A stretch of 64,000 bases of DNA, taken from Lysinibacillus sp. BPa_S21 (GTDB taxonomy: Bacteria > Bacillota > Bacilli > Bacillales_A > Planococcaceae). The position numbers and the translations under genes are program-made. The notes under the pieces are model-generated. The model was not told where the DNA came from. It did not search any database and worked only from the letters and a program-made list of their open reading frames with translations. This document shows, one piece after another, positions 26,168 through 33,831 of the stretch. Location of the stretch: the NCBI RefSeq assembly GCF_023337795.1, contig NZ_JALIRS010000013.1:1-64000 (forward strand). Direction: 5' to 3'. Position 1 is the first letter of the stretch. Every line of letters begins with the position of its first letter.

Positions 26168-26566
26168 TTAATAGCCCATATGATGATGACCCATATGATG
26201 ATGGTCCATGTGATGGTGATGGTGTCCCATATGGTGATGATGATGCATATGGCAAGGATCAGGTGGCATTTCACAAAGTGTATGAGTTTCGCAACATTCA
26301 TTCACTACAGACTCCGTGCAAGGGAAATGATACTGATGATCAATTATATGTTTATTTACTGTTGTGACATGTGCTGGCTGTACATGTGGTACAACTGTAT
26401 GGATGTAATTAGTGCGTACAAATTCCTCCGGTGGACAACAATGTGGTGGTTCAAATTGAGTTGGACATGTAACTGGTGGACAACAATGTGGACCTTTTGC
26501 ATGATGATGGTGATGCATATGTTGCATATGTTGCATATGATGCATATGATGCATACGTCTATCCAT
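26168..26566 (-). CDS. cotD: Histidine-rich inner spore coat protein, CotD-like
   Basis: A 132-residue protein starting at ATG 26566 behind AGGAGG. The N-terminus is a Met/His tract (MHHMHHMQHMQHMHHHHH) and the C-terminus another His-rich tail (PCHMHHHHHMGHHHHHM). Between them, HTVVPHVQPAHVTTVNKHIIDHQYHFP is the conserved CotD core. Paired cysteines (CCPP twice, ECC) suggest cross-linking or metal binding. A sigma-K-like promoter lies upstream. It is deposited late in the mother cell if the assignment is right. Open frames on the plus strand here are antisense shadows. Confidence 0.85.
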   Translation of the reverse strand: MDRRMHHMHHMQHMQHMHHHHHAKGPHCCPPVTCPTQFEPPHCCPPEEFVRTNYIHTVVPHVQPAHVTTVNKHIIDHQYHFPCTESVVNECCETHTLCEMPPDPCHMHHHHHMGHHHHHMDHHHMGHHHMGY

Positions 26567-26604
26567 GGTAAAACCTCCTGTTTTGATAAGTTGTGGTTCA
26601 TAAT

Positions 26605-26633
26605 TAACATATGAGATGAAAGACAATGTGGTC
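26605..26633 (-). promoter_or_regulatory. Sigma-K-like promoter of the cotD-like gene
   Basis: On the minus strand GACC (-35 type AC element), a 16-bp spacer and CATATGTTA (CATAnnnTA) precede AGGAGG-ATG by a suitable distance. Confidence 0.55.
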
Positions 26634-26907
26634 TATTTGTATGCCTATTAAGGGCTGGTTAAATCTCTTAGGCAATTAAAATAGATATGATTCATGGAGG
26701 GTTTCACCAAATTTTAACTTCTTTTAGACTTCAGTTACTGTAAAATTGAGCTTTGTTGAAAGGGAATGGTGCAAAGAAGAAATGCAAATAATATTAGCAG
26801 AGAATAATAATAATATTAAAATTTTTGATTGAATAAAAATGCATTTTGTTGTAGAATTAACCGAAGTATTGTAGGTTTACGATATTTTTTAAGTTCATAA
26901 AAATGAA

Positions 26908-27022
26908 AGATAATGATTATTCTAAAAGACTTAATGCATAAAATTTTGCATTGAGGATGTTAATTATAAAAAGTAGTGTTTGGGCATTCCTTTATTACTT
27001 TTTAAAGGAATGTTTTTTATTT
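26908..27022 (+). other. Orphan Fur-box-like site followed by a gene-less terminator hairpin
   Basis: AGATAATGATTATTC (26908-26922) matches the Fur 7-1-7 consensus at 12 of 14 positions. Some 60 bp on, CATTCCTTTA...TAAAGGAATG followed by six T's (about 26985-27017) looks like an intrinsic terminator. No ORF lies between, so a short iron-regulated RNA is possible. No convincing -10/-35 pair was found. The remainder of 26634-27161 shows nothing else. Confidence 0.3.
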
Positions 27023-27161
27023 TATCCTTCATTAACTACTCGTAAATGCCCGATTGATGAATGAAACATTTTATACAGATATACATTTCTTGGTGGTTTT
27101 ACAGTACCTAACAAGCTAGATGTATAAAACTTCGAAAAAACCAAAAGAAATGAGGCTTTAA

Positions 27162-28520
27162 ATGATGAAAAAATATCCTACTTCTTCATACTTTTTCTTC
27201 ATAATTCCGTCTCTTATTGGTGTACTTTTATTTATGACACCAATCTTAACGGAAGATGGATGGAAAGTTCCAATTGCTATTTTAGCAAGTTTATTAGCAG
27301 GTTTTGTTGCGCCTGTTATTAGTTATTTTACTATAATTATGTTTGCGATTTCGGCAATTGGTTCACTCATTGCTAAACTTATTCCTCGAAATCATACAAA
27401 AGAGCCTAGTATTTTATCTACATTATTTTATGTAAATTGGTTTTGGACAATTATAAGAGTCATTGGTTTAGTATTTGCTTCAATGGTAGTGTTTGATTTT
27501 GGACCATCAATGATTAATAATAAAAATACTGGTGGATTATTAATGAATCCAGATGATGGTTTAGTTACATTTTTATTTACGATTTTCTTATTTGCTGGAA
27601 TACTATTACCATTTTTAACGAACTTCGGATTACTTGAATTTTTCGGAACGATGATGGTAAAAATTATGCGTCCGCTCTTTAAAAGCCCTGGTCGTTCATC
27701 GGTTGATGCACTTACATCGTGGGTTGGTGACGGAACAATTGGTGTTCTGATGACGAGTAAGCAATATGAAATGGGGAACTACACAAAGAAAGAGTCTGCC
27801 ATTATTGCAACGAGCTTCTCTGTAGTATCTATCACATTTTGTATCGTAGTATTAGATACAGTGGATTTAGCACGCTATTTTATTCCATATTACTTAACGG
27901 TTGTGCTTTGTGGTCTTGTGTTAGCAGTAGTGATGCCACGAATTTTCCCGCTTGCTAACAAAGAAGATACTTATATCGACGGTACACCAGTAGATTTATC
28001 ACGTGAGGAATTACCTGAAGGTTATAACTCGGTGTCCCATGGCTTAGAAAATGCTTTAGCCGTTGCGCATGCCAACCGTGACCCACGCCAATTTTTAAAA
28101 GATGGGATTAGAAATGTCTTGGATTTATGGGTTGGTGTAGCACCAGTCGTTATGGCATTTGGTACGGTTGCTTTAATGCTTGCTGAATTCACGAATGTTT
28201 TTGCATTTTTAGGCAAGCCGTTTGAACCAATTTTAACTGTGCTTGGTTTACCAGAAGCAGCTGAGGCAGCACAAACGATGGTTGTTGGCTTCGCTGACAT
28301 GTTCTTACCCTCCATTTTAGGAGCAGGAATTGAGGCTGATTCTACACGCTTTGTGATTGCTGTTGTTTCTGTGACACAGCTTATTTATATGTCTGAAGTC
28401 GGTGGCCTTATTTTAGGTACAAAAATTCCACTGAAGTTTTTAGATCTAGTTATTATTTTCTTAATGCGTACAATTATTTCACTACCAATCGCAGCATTAG
28501 TTGCACATATACTCTTTTAG
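27162..28520 (+). CDS. YjiH-family membrane protein with nucleoside-recognition (Gate) domain
   Basis: A 452-residue polytopic protein with about ten spans. The region after the fourth span (RPLFKSPGRSSVDALTSWVGDGTIGVLMTSKQYEMGNYTKKESAIIATSFSVVS) is characteristic of the YjiH/Gate-domain family. The substrate is unknown. It stands alone between terminators. A double ATG opens the frame and the first is taken. Confidence 0.8.
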   Translation: MMKKYPTSSYFFFIIPSLIGVLLFMTPILTEDGWKVPIAILASLLAGFVAPVISYFTIIMFAISAIGSLIAKLIPRNHTKEPSILSTLFYVNWFWTIIRVIGLVFASMVVFDFGPSMINNKNTGGLLMNPDDGLVTFLFTIFLFAGILLPFLTNFGLLEFFGTMMVKIMRPLFKSPGRSSVDALTSWVGDGTIGVLMTSKQYEMGNYTKKESAIIATSFSVVSITFCIVVLDTVDLARYFIPYYLTVVLCGLVLAVVMPRIFPLANKEDTYIDGTPVDLSREELPEGYNSVSHGLENALAVAHANRDPRQFLKDGIRNVLDLWVGVAPVVMAFGTVALMLAEFTNVFAFLGKPFEPILTVLGLPEAAEAAQTMVVGFADMFLPSILGAGIEADSTRFVIAVVSVTQLIYMSEVGGLILGTKIPLKFLDLVIIFLMRTIISLPIAALVAHILF

Positions 28521-28524
28521 ACTA

Positions 28525-28569
28525 AAAAGGCAATTGTTCGAATTTTACTAACCCGAACAATTGCCTTTT
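28525..28569 (+). terminator. Terminator after the YjiH-family gene
   Basis: AAAAGGCAATTGTTCG pairs perfectly with its complement ending TTTT, over a 13-nt loop. Confidence 0.88.
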
Positions 28570-28693
28570 GCTATAGTAAAATTCATACGAAAAAGGAGAG
28601 TATATAAAAAAATAACAGTGAACAAAAGACAACTTGCACATAAATTCAAGGAGTTGGGAAAAACTACGCTTAAAGTGATACTGAGGTGATAAA

Positions 28694-29251
28694 ATGGACA
28701 GAATTTTTTCTCTCTGCTTAAGTTCCTGTTATTTGTTATTTTCTCAACCTAGTGATGCCTATATAAAAGACTCGCCCAGTTCATATGAAGAAGTCTATCC
28801 TGAAATAGGCTATAAAACGGTTGAAGGAGCTGCCTCCGATTTTGAACGGCACTTTCATCAAGGACTAAAGCTACCACTTCGAGTACCTCCTATTAGTTTT
28901 ACACATCATTTTGGTCGCTTTAATGACCTTGATGGTGACATGAACGATTTTTTTGAAGTGACATTTATTAATCATCAACTTCCGGAGCATCATTATAGAA
29001 TAACGGTTCGACCTATTCAGTATAAGTTTCCAGTTAAAAAGGAAAGTGTCGTCAACACTTTCGTTTTGAAAAATGGAACGACTTCAATTTATATGGAAAT
29101 TTCAGGTTTTAATGTACTTATTTTCGAAAGAGAAGAATGGCAATATATGTTGTGGATTGACAAGAGAGTTTCAAATAAGGTGACACCTGAAGTGTTAGTG
29201 GACATTGCCAATTCTATTGACTATACAACGCAAGAGGATGAACAGGATTAA
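28694..29251 (+). CDS. Putative exported protein of unknown function (DUF4367-like C-terminus)
   Basis: A 185-residue protein. The first 22 residues (MDRIFSLCLSSCYLLFSQPSDA) are hydrophobic with a small-residue end and could be a weak signal peptide. The C-terminal part, with ...TFVLKNGTTSIYM...NVLIF...QYMLWIDK..TPEVLVDIANSI, reads like the final strand-helix unit of DUF4367 proteins. That resemblance is from memory. A related 54-codon fragment lies at 37883. GAGGTGAT precedes the ATG, and a terminator follows. Confidence 0.6.
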   Translation: MDRIFSLCLSSCYLLFSQPSDAYIKDSPSSYEEVYPEIGYKTVEGAASDFERHFHQGLKLPLRVPPISFTHHFGRFNDLDGDMNDFFEVTFINHQLPEHHYRITVRPIQYKFPVKKESVVNTFVLKNGTTSIYMEISGFNVLIFEREEWQYMLWIDKRVSNKVTPEVLVDIANSIDYTTQEDEQD

Positions 29252-29285
29252 TATAAAAAATGCCAAGTTCAAGATGTACTTTGTA

Positions 29286-29322
29286 AAAAAGCATTGGGTA
29301 TTAATTTCCCAATGCTTTTTAT
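29286..29322 (+). terminator. Terminator after the 28694 gene
   Basis: AAAAAGCATTGGG pairs with CCCAATGCTTTTT. Confidence 0.85.
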
Positions 29323-29426
29323 TCGGTGTTACACATTATATAAAATTAGGAGATACTTTTAATGGTATTTGACCACGAGTAAACATCGAGCAATAAAGGA
29401 GCCTTTATCCACTCATTCAGTAATCA

Positions 29427-30107
29427 TTATGCTGGATTGACTGAAGCATTTCGCATTGCCATTGTTATGATAGAGTAGAGTAATGTACTAATAACTAATA
29501 AACCACTTAATAGAGCAAAGCCTGATATATTTGATAGGAAATCAAACAAAGAAGAATACCACTTGAAAATGATTGTAACAATTGTCGTTAAGCCGAGTAA
29601 TCCTACAAAACTGTAACCGCCAATAGTTCCTAAACGATAAAAGACAACATTCAGCAAAAGGCCAGCAGTTAGGAAGAAAATCAGTAAAATAGAGTCTAAT
29701 GCCATCGTTTGAAAAAATGATGGGGAATGATTTAAAAGTAAAATAGGATGAATAATGAAAATTTCAGAGACGGAAGTAATTATTTTTTGAATACAACCAA
29801 TCATAAAAGAACCAATTAAGCTCCAACAGATGAAAAAGAGCCCCACATTCAACATAAATTGTAAGCGACTTAAACCAAGTCTTAAAAAATAGGATAAGGT
29901 TTTATTTAGTAACTTTGCTGTCATGACACAGGAAAAAATATAAACAGGGATAGAAATCATGATGGAAAAAGAATAAACATGCAGTTCAAAAAAAGTATCT
30001 ATGAAAAGTGAAAATAGGACGATTGAAAATAAAATGCACCAAAAAGTTATAATTTGTTTTTTATAGCTTTGAAATAATACATACAAACTGCCCTTTACTG
30101 TATTCAT
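29427..30107 (-). CDS. ABC transporter permease of a GntR-controlled operon
   Basis: A 226-residue protein with about six membrane spans. It overlaps the ATPase gene by 4 bp and is last in the regulator-ATPase-permease operon. It has no recognisable substrate motif. By arrangement it resembles the YtrABC or YhcFGH-type transporters of Bacillus, some of which respond to cell-wall antibiotics. Here that is only an analogy. Confidence 0.75.
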   Translation of the reverse strand: MNTVKGSLYVLFQSYKKQIITFWCILFSIVLFSLFIDTFFELHVYSFSIMISIPVYIFSCVMTAKLLNKTLSYFLRLGLSRLQFMLNVGLFFICWSLIGSFMIGCIQKIITSVSEIFIIHPILLLNHSPSFFQTMALDSILLIFFLTAGLLLNVVFYRLGTIGGYSFVGLLGLTTIVTIIFKWYSSLFDFLSNISGFALLSGLLVISTLLYSIITMAMRNASVNPA

Positions 30108-30970
30108 TTACTAGTCCCCGCTTTCTGTTGTTTACTTAAATACACCAACATATCGTGTAATGAAACACGTTCGAGCCTAATATTTTGTCCTACAATGGAT
30201 TGACCATCAGTGAAGATAATTGCCGTTAGCTCCTGCATAAACGTATGCTTATAAATAATCTTTAGACCATTAATTGCCTGCTCAACATCAGAAGGACTAC
30301 CTTTTACTGCAACAATATGCTCATGCCATTCCTCAGCAGTTTTCTGAAGCAATAATTGTCCTTCGTGTAAAATAAGTATTTCTTCAAATAGCTCACTCGC
30401 CTCATCAATTAAATGGGTAGATAAAATAAAAAGTCTTGGATTTTCGGTTTGTTGTTCAATCAATAAATCATAAAAAGTATTTCGTGCAGCTACATCAAGT
30501 CCAATATAAGGTTCATCGAAGATCGTAATCCCTGCATTACTTGCAAAGCCTGTGATAATGCCTAACGCAGACACCATTCCTTTCGATAAACTGCGAACCT
30601 TATCCTTTGGATTTAGCGCAAAAACCTCTAGTAGCTCCATTGCAAGATTCTCATCCCATTTTGGATAAAAGAAGCTATTCGCCTTTAATGTTTGGGCAAT
30701 TGTCATTTCCTCTTGAAAGTTTCCGCTCTCTGCAACAAAACAAATATCACGTAGCGTTAAAGGTACATTGAAAACATTCTCTCCATTGACAGATAGGTTA
30801 CCGTTAGTTGCAGTAATAAGCCCTGATAATAAGTTTAAGAATGTGGTTTTACCAGCACCATTATGACCTAAAAATCCTATAATTTTAGGTCCTTCAATTG
30901 TAAAAGAGATATTTTTTAAAGCTTCCTTTTGTCTATAGGATTTACTAACATTTTTCGCTTCGATTTTCAT
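30104..30970 (-). CDS. ABC transporter ATP-binding protein (YtrB-like)
   Basis: A 288-residue ATPase. Walker A is GHNGAGKTT (around 34-42), the signature is the variant LSKGM, and Walker B is ITIFDEPYIGLD. A C-terminal extension of about 75 residues beyond the core (AVKGSPSDVEQAINGLK...) is typical of YtrB/CcmA-type subunits. It starts 3 bp after the GntR regulator and is co-translated with the permease. Confidence 0.88.
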   Translation of the reverse strand: MKIEAKNVSKSYRQKEALKNISFTIEGPKIIGFLGHNGAGKTTFLNLLSGLITATNGNLSVNGENVFNVPLTLRDICFVAESGNFQEEMTIAQTLKANSFFYPKWDENLAMELLEVFALNPKDKVRSLSKGMVSALGIITGFASNAGITIFDEPYIGLDVAARNTFYDLLIEQQTENPRLFILSTHLIDEASELFEEILILHEGQLLLQKTAEEWHEHIVAVKGSPSDVEQAINGLKIIYKHTFMQELTAIIFTDGQSIVGQNIRLERVSLHDMLVYLSKQQKAGTSK

Positions 30971-30973
30971 AAG

Positions 30974-31333
30974 TTAACCCCTTTGTAACATATTTTGTAA
31001 TTCTTTATCTGAAATACCTAATCGTATCGCTTCTTTTTTCAATGGCTCTATATGTTGCTTAAAAAAAATTTCCTTGCGCTCCGCAATTAATATGTCACGT
31101 GCGTCAGTACTAACAAACATGCCGACGCCACGTTTTTTATAAATTACCCCTTTATCTACTAATTCGTTCACTCCCTTTCCAGCTGTTGCAGGATTAATTT
31201 GATATTCCTTTGCAAATTCATTAGTGGATGGAATGCGATCTTCGGGTTGTAGGTGTCCATCTAAAATTCCATCCTCTATTCGTTCGCGAATTTGTTGGAA
31301 AATGGGCTTTTCATTGTTTAAAGAGTGAATCAC
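30974..31333 (-). CDS. GntR-family regulator (YtrA subfamily)
   Basis: A 119-residue regulator. The winged helix is PIFQQIRERIEDGILDGHLQPEDRIPSTNEFAKEYQINPATAGKGVNELVDKG, followed by a short C-terminal dimerisation helix, which is the compact YtrA type. A GTG start at 31333 sits 6 nt after AAGGAGG. It probably represses its own operon through the inverted repeat at 31357-31378. The inducer is unknown. Confidence 0.9.
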   Translation of the reverse strand: MIHSLNNEKPIFQQIRERIEDGILDGHLQPEDRIPSTNEFAKEYQINPATAGKGVNELVDKGVIYKKRGVGMFVSTDARDILIAERKEIFFKQHIEPLKKEAIRLGISDKELQNMLQRG

Positions 31334-31356
31334 AATCCACCTCCTTGTGTTAATTG

Positions 31357-31405
31357 GTTAATTACTTGTGTAACTAACTGTATAACGTGAGGATATTTTT
31401 GTCAA
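31357..31405 (-). promoter_or_regulatory. Operator and promoter of the GntR/ABC operon
   Basis: GTTAATTAC (31357-31365) and GTAACTAAC (31370-31378) form an inverted repeat with one mismatch around TTGT. On the minus strand TTGACA (31400-31405) and a TATACA-like -10 (31379-31384, spacer only 15) lie just upstream of it. Binding would block initiation. Confidence 0.6.
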
Positions 31406-31427
31406 TGCCATATTGTGAAAAAATTGG

Positions 31428-31562
31428 TTGACTGAATGCGTTTATTAAGTTAATATAACTAGCGAATAAGAAAGAGGTTCATAGCGCATACCCTCTATAA
31501 AAAACTATGGATGATGTCATCTACGCCATATCCCAAAAATGCGGATATGGCGATTTTTTTTT
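31428..31562 (+). ncRNA. preQ1-I riboswitch with promoter and terminator, controlling queF
   Basis: The promoter is TTGACT (31428-31433), a 17-bp spacer and TAATAT (31451-31456). The aptamer is 31473-31507: agaggttc, then a short loop, accctct and the A-rich tail ataaaaaacta that makes the H-type pseudoknot. The terminator is CGCCATATCC/GGATATGGCG (31524-31552) followed by nine T's. Ligand binding should favour termination and shut off queuosine precursor synthesis and uptake. Confidence 0.94.
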
Positions 31563-31611
31563 ATTAGGATTCACGCACAATGGACTTCTCACAATTGAGG
31601 AGGCATTTTTT

Positions 31612-32112
31612 ATGACAGGAAGAAAAGAAGAACAAGGCTTACAGGACTTAACACTCCTTGGTAACCAAAATACAAAATATTTATTTGAATACTCACCGGA
31701 AATACTTGAAGCAGTCGATAATTTACATACGACAAACGATTTTTTTGTGAAATTTAATTGCCCGGAATTTACGAGTCTATGTCCAATGACAGGGCAGCCT
31801 GACTTTGCGACAATGTATATATCGTTTATTCCAGATAAAAAGCTAGTCGAGAGTAAATCATTAAAGCTCTATTTATTTAGCTTCCGTAATCATGGGGACT
31901 TTCATGAGGATTGCGTGAATATCATCATGAATGATTTAATAAAACTAATCGAGCCACGTTATATTGAAGTATGGGGTAAGTTTACGCCGCGTGGTGGCTT
32001 GTCCATTGACCCTTGGTGTAACTATGGTCGCCCAGGTACAAAATATGAAAAAATGGCAGAGCATCGTTTGATGAACCACGATATGTATCCTGAAAAGGTG
32101 GATAATCGCTGA
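31612..32112 (+). CDS. queF: NADPH-dependent 7-cyano-7-deazaguanine (preQ0) reductase QueF
   Basis: Reduces the nitrile of preQ0 to preQ1 in queuosine synthesis. It has 166 residues from ATG 31612, which has GAGGAGG upstream. The longer open frame runs back into the riboswitch terminator. Catalytic Cys is in [19 protein letters not shown], with the QueF motif [22 protein letters not shown] and the unimodular-type length. It overlaps the transporter gene by one base (TGATG), so the pair is coupled. Confidence 0.97.
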   Translation: MTGRKEEQGLQDLTLLGNQNTKYLFEYSPEILEAVDNLHTTNDFFVKFNCPEFTSLCPMTGQPDFATMYISFIPDKKLVESKSLKLYLFSFRNHGDFHEDCVNIIMNDLIKLIEPRYIEVWGKFTPRGGLSIDPWCNYGRPGTKYEKMAEHRLMNHDMYPEKVDNR

Positions 32113-32738
32113 TGCTTTACTATTTAAACGGATTGTTTGTTGGCTTTTTAATTTTAGCTAATGTGTTAGCTGTTAAAGTGTTTAGTATAGGTGAATGGAT
32201 AGTACTTCCGGGTGCAGCAATTTTAATCATTTTCACTTATCCTCTTATTGATGTGATTTGCGAGGTATATGGTAAAGAAGCGGGCAGTCGCACGGTCAGA
32301 ACTGGGCTTATGGCACAAGTGTTTGCAGTATGCTTTATCGCTATTGCCATTGAACTACCACCAGCACAAGCTTTTGCTCATCAGCAGGAGTTTGAGATAA
32401 TTCTCGGTGGGAGTATGCGTGTCATTATTGCAAGTCTTGTAGCCTATACGGTCAGTGTTAATTTGGATGTAGTCATATTTAATAAACTAAAAGAAAAGCA
32501 TGGAAACGGTAAGCTATGGCTTAGAAACAATGCGTCTACGATGTTAAGCCAACTCATCGATACGGTCATATTTATTTCGATTGCCTTTTATGGAATAATG
32601 CCATTTAAAATGTTACTGACATTATTTATCACACAATATCTGTTTAAATTTTTAGCGTCTATTGTAGCAACACCACTTGTTTATGGGTTAGTTTTCGTTG
32701 CAAGAAAACGTAAAGGCTTAGAACCTTCTCATTACTAA
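32112..32738 (+). CDS. Queuosine precursor transporter (VUT/YhhQ family)
   Basis: A 208-residue, roughly six-span membrane protein. The LANVLAVKVFSIGEWIVLPGAAILIIFTYPLIDVICEVYGKEAGSRTVR region is the YhhQ/VUT signature. It imports queuine or preQ0/preQ1. Coupling to queF and control by the preQ1 riboswitch support this role. A terminator follows at 32837. Confidence 0.92.
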   Translation: MLYYLNGLFVGFLILANVLAVKVFSIGEWIVLPGAAILIIFTYPLIDVICEVYGKEAGSRTVRTGLMAQVFAVCFIAIAIELPPAQAFAHQQEFEIILGGSMRVIIASLVAYTVSVNLDVVIFNKLKEKHGNGKLWLRNNASTMLSQLIDTVIFISIAFYGIMPFKMLLTLFITQYLFKFLASIVATPLVYGLVFVARKRKGLEPSHY

Positions 32739-32836
32739 AGTGTTGAAAATGGTTTCTATCGCTTCGTCATCACTCTGCCAAATAATGCCGGTTCAATTTA
32801 TCGCTATAATTTTTGACTTAATAATATCTCGACAAC

Positions 32837-32866
32837 AAAAGCCATCTCAATACTGAGATGGCTTTT
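32837..32866 (+). terminator. Terminator after the queF operon
   Basis: AAAAGCCATCTCA and TGAGATGGCTTTT form a perfect 13-bp stem with a 4-nt loop. Confidence 0.85.
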
Positions 32867-33487
32867 ACTTGCCAATTAAATAAGCACTAAAAGGCAAGAA
32901 CGAAAGTATTTTTAGAATGAAAAGTTATTGAAATTATAAGTGGATTCATCATCATGAAGTGTTGTGTTTGCTGCATAGAAAATACTTACTACTACAAATG
33001 GAATATAACAAATTGATCTAAAAAATTTAGGAGGAAGCTTAACTTAATAGCATTTTGCTAAAATAATATAAATGCTGTCGTCGCGAAACATAATAGTATC
33101 CTAAAAAATTGATAGTACGAATTTTTGATATAGCCATTAATAATTTCCGTATTCGTTGTAACAGGTAATAACACAATCGATAAGCAGGCAATTGCCCTCA
33201 AAACATTCCGCGCATTTACCATCTCATTACTCACATATGTCAAGTTTGAAGGCATCAATCAACAAGATGCACCCTAAATCTATATGACTAAAGTACTCAT
33301 CGTAAAACCATTTGATATATAAGTTTGGAAATTTTTTATAACAGGTTCCGAGTTACATAATCTGCTCTGAAGTTGATGGAACGCTCATCGAATCTCTGTT
33401 ATTCCACGTTTATCGCTCCATTTTTGCATATGTGCCATATGAAGGTGAAACATATACTAGGGTGAGAAGGGGGGGAGGTGAGCAATT
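32867..33487. other. Gene-poor interval
   Basis: A 66-codon minus-strand frame (33058-33258) encodes hydrophobic stretches but has no ribosome site, and I do not call it. CATATACTA at 33449 fits a sigma-K -10, but no -35 partner was found. Nothing else is recognisable. Confidence 0.4.
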
Positions 33488-33739
33488 ATGAGAATTAACT
33501 GGAAGATCCGTTTTCAGCATAAACCATTCTTAATTGCGTTTTTTTCGTTGATTGTATTACTCGCTCAGCAAGTAGCTGCTATTTTTGGCTACGATATAAC
33601 AAGTGCAATGAGTGAGCAAGCAATGACGATCGTCAATACCGTATTATCAATTTTAGTTTTAATAGGAGTTGTCATAGATCCAACTACACGGGGAACCAGC
33701 GATAGTCAACGTGCTTTAATGTATCGAAGACCTAGATAA
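33488..33739 (+). CDS. Phage holin of the phiLC3 type, solitary
   Basis: An 83-residue protein with two hydrophobic segments (about 13-34 and 47-62) and the motif VVIDPTTRGTSDSQRALMYRRPR, which strongly recalls phiLC3-family holins (DPTTKGLSDS). A very strong GGGGGGAGGTG precedes the ATG. No lysin, tail or other phage gene is adjacent, so it is either a phage remnant or a domesticated membrane protein. Confidence 0.78.
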   Translation: MRINWKIRFQHKPFLIAFFSLIVLLAQQVAAIFGYDITSAMSEQAMTIVNTVLSILVLIGVVIDPTTRGTSDSQRALMYRRPR

Positions 33740-33831
33740 TAAAAAGTAAAATTAAATTAAAAGTGTAATTTTACAATATAAATAAATGTGTTATAATGGT
33801 AAAAAATTGATAAAGCAGGGAGGATGATTGA

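Noticed and set aside
26137-26614. Plus-strand Met-rich ORFs opposite cotD
   Set aside because: They are antisense products of CAT/CAC-rich codons in the cotD-like gene. The minus strand has the AGGAGG site and the conserved core.
33058-33258. 66-codon hydrophobic minus-strand ORF
   Set aside because: No ribosome site, no family resemblance. AT-rich DNA gives such frames by chance.
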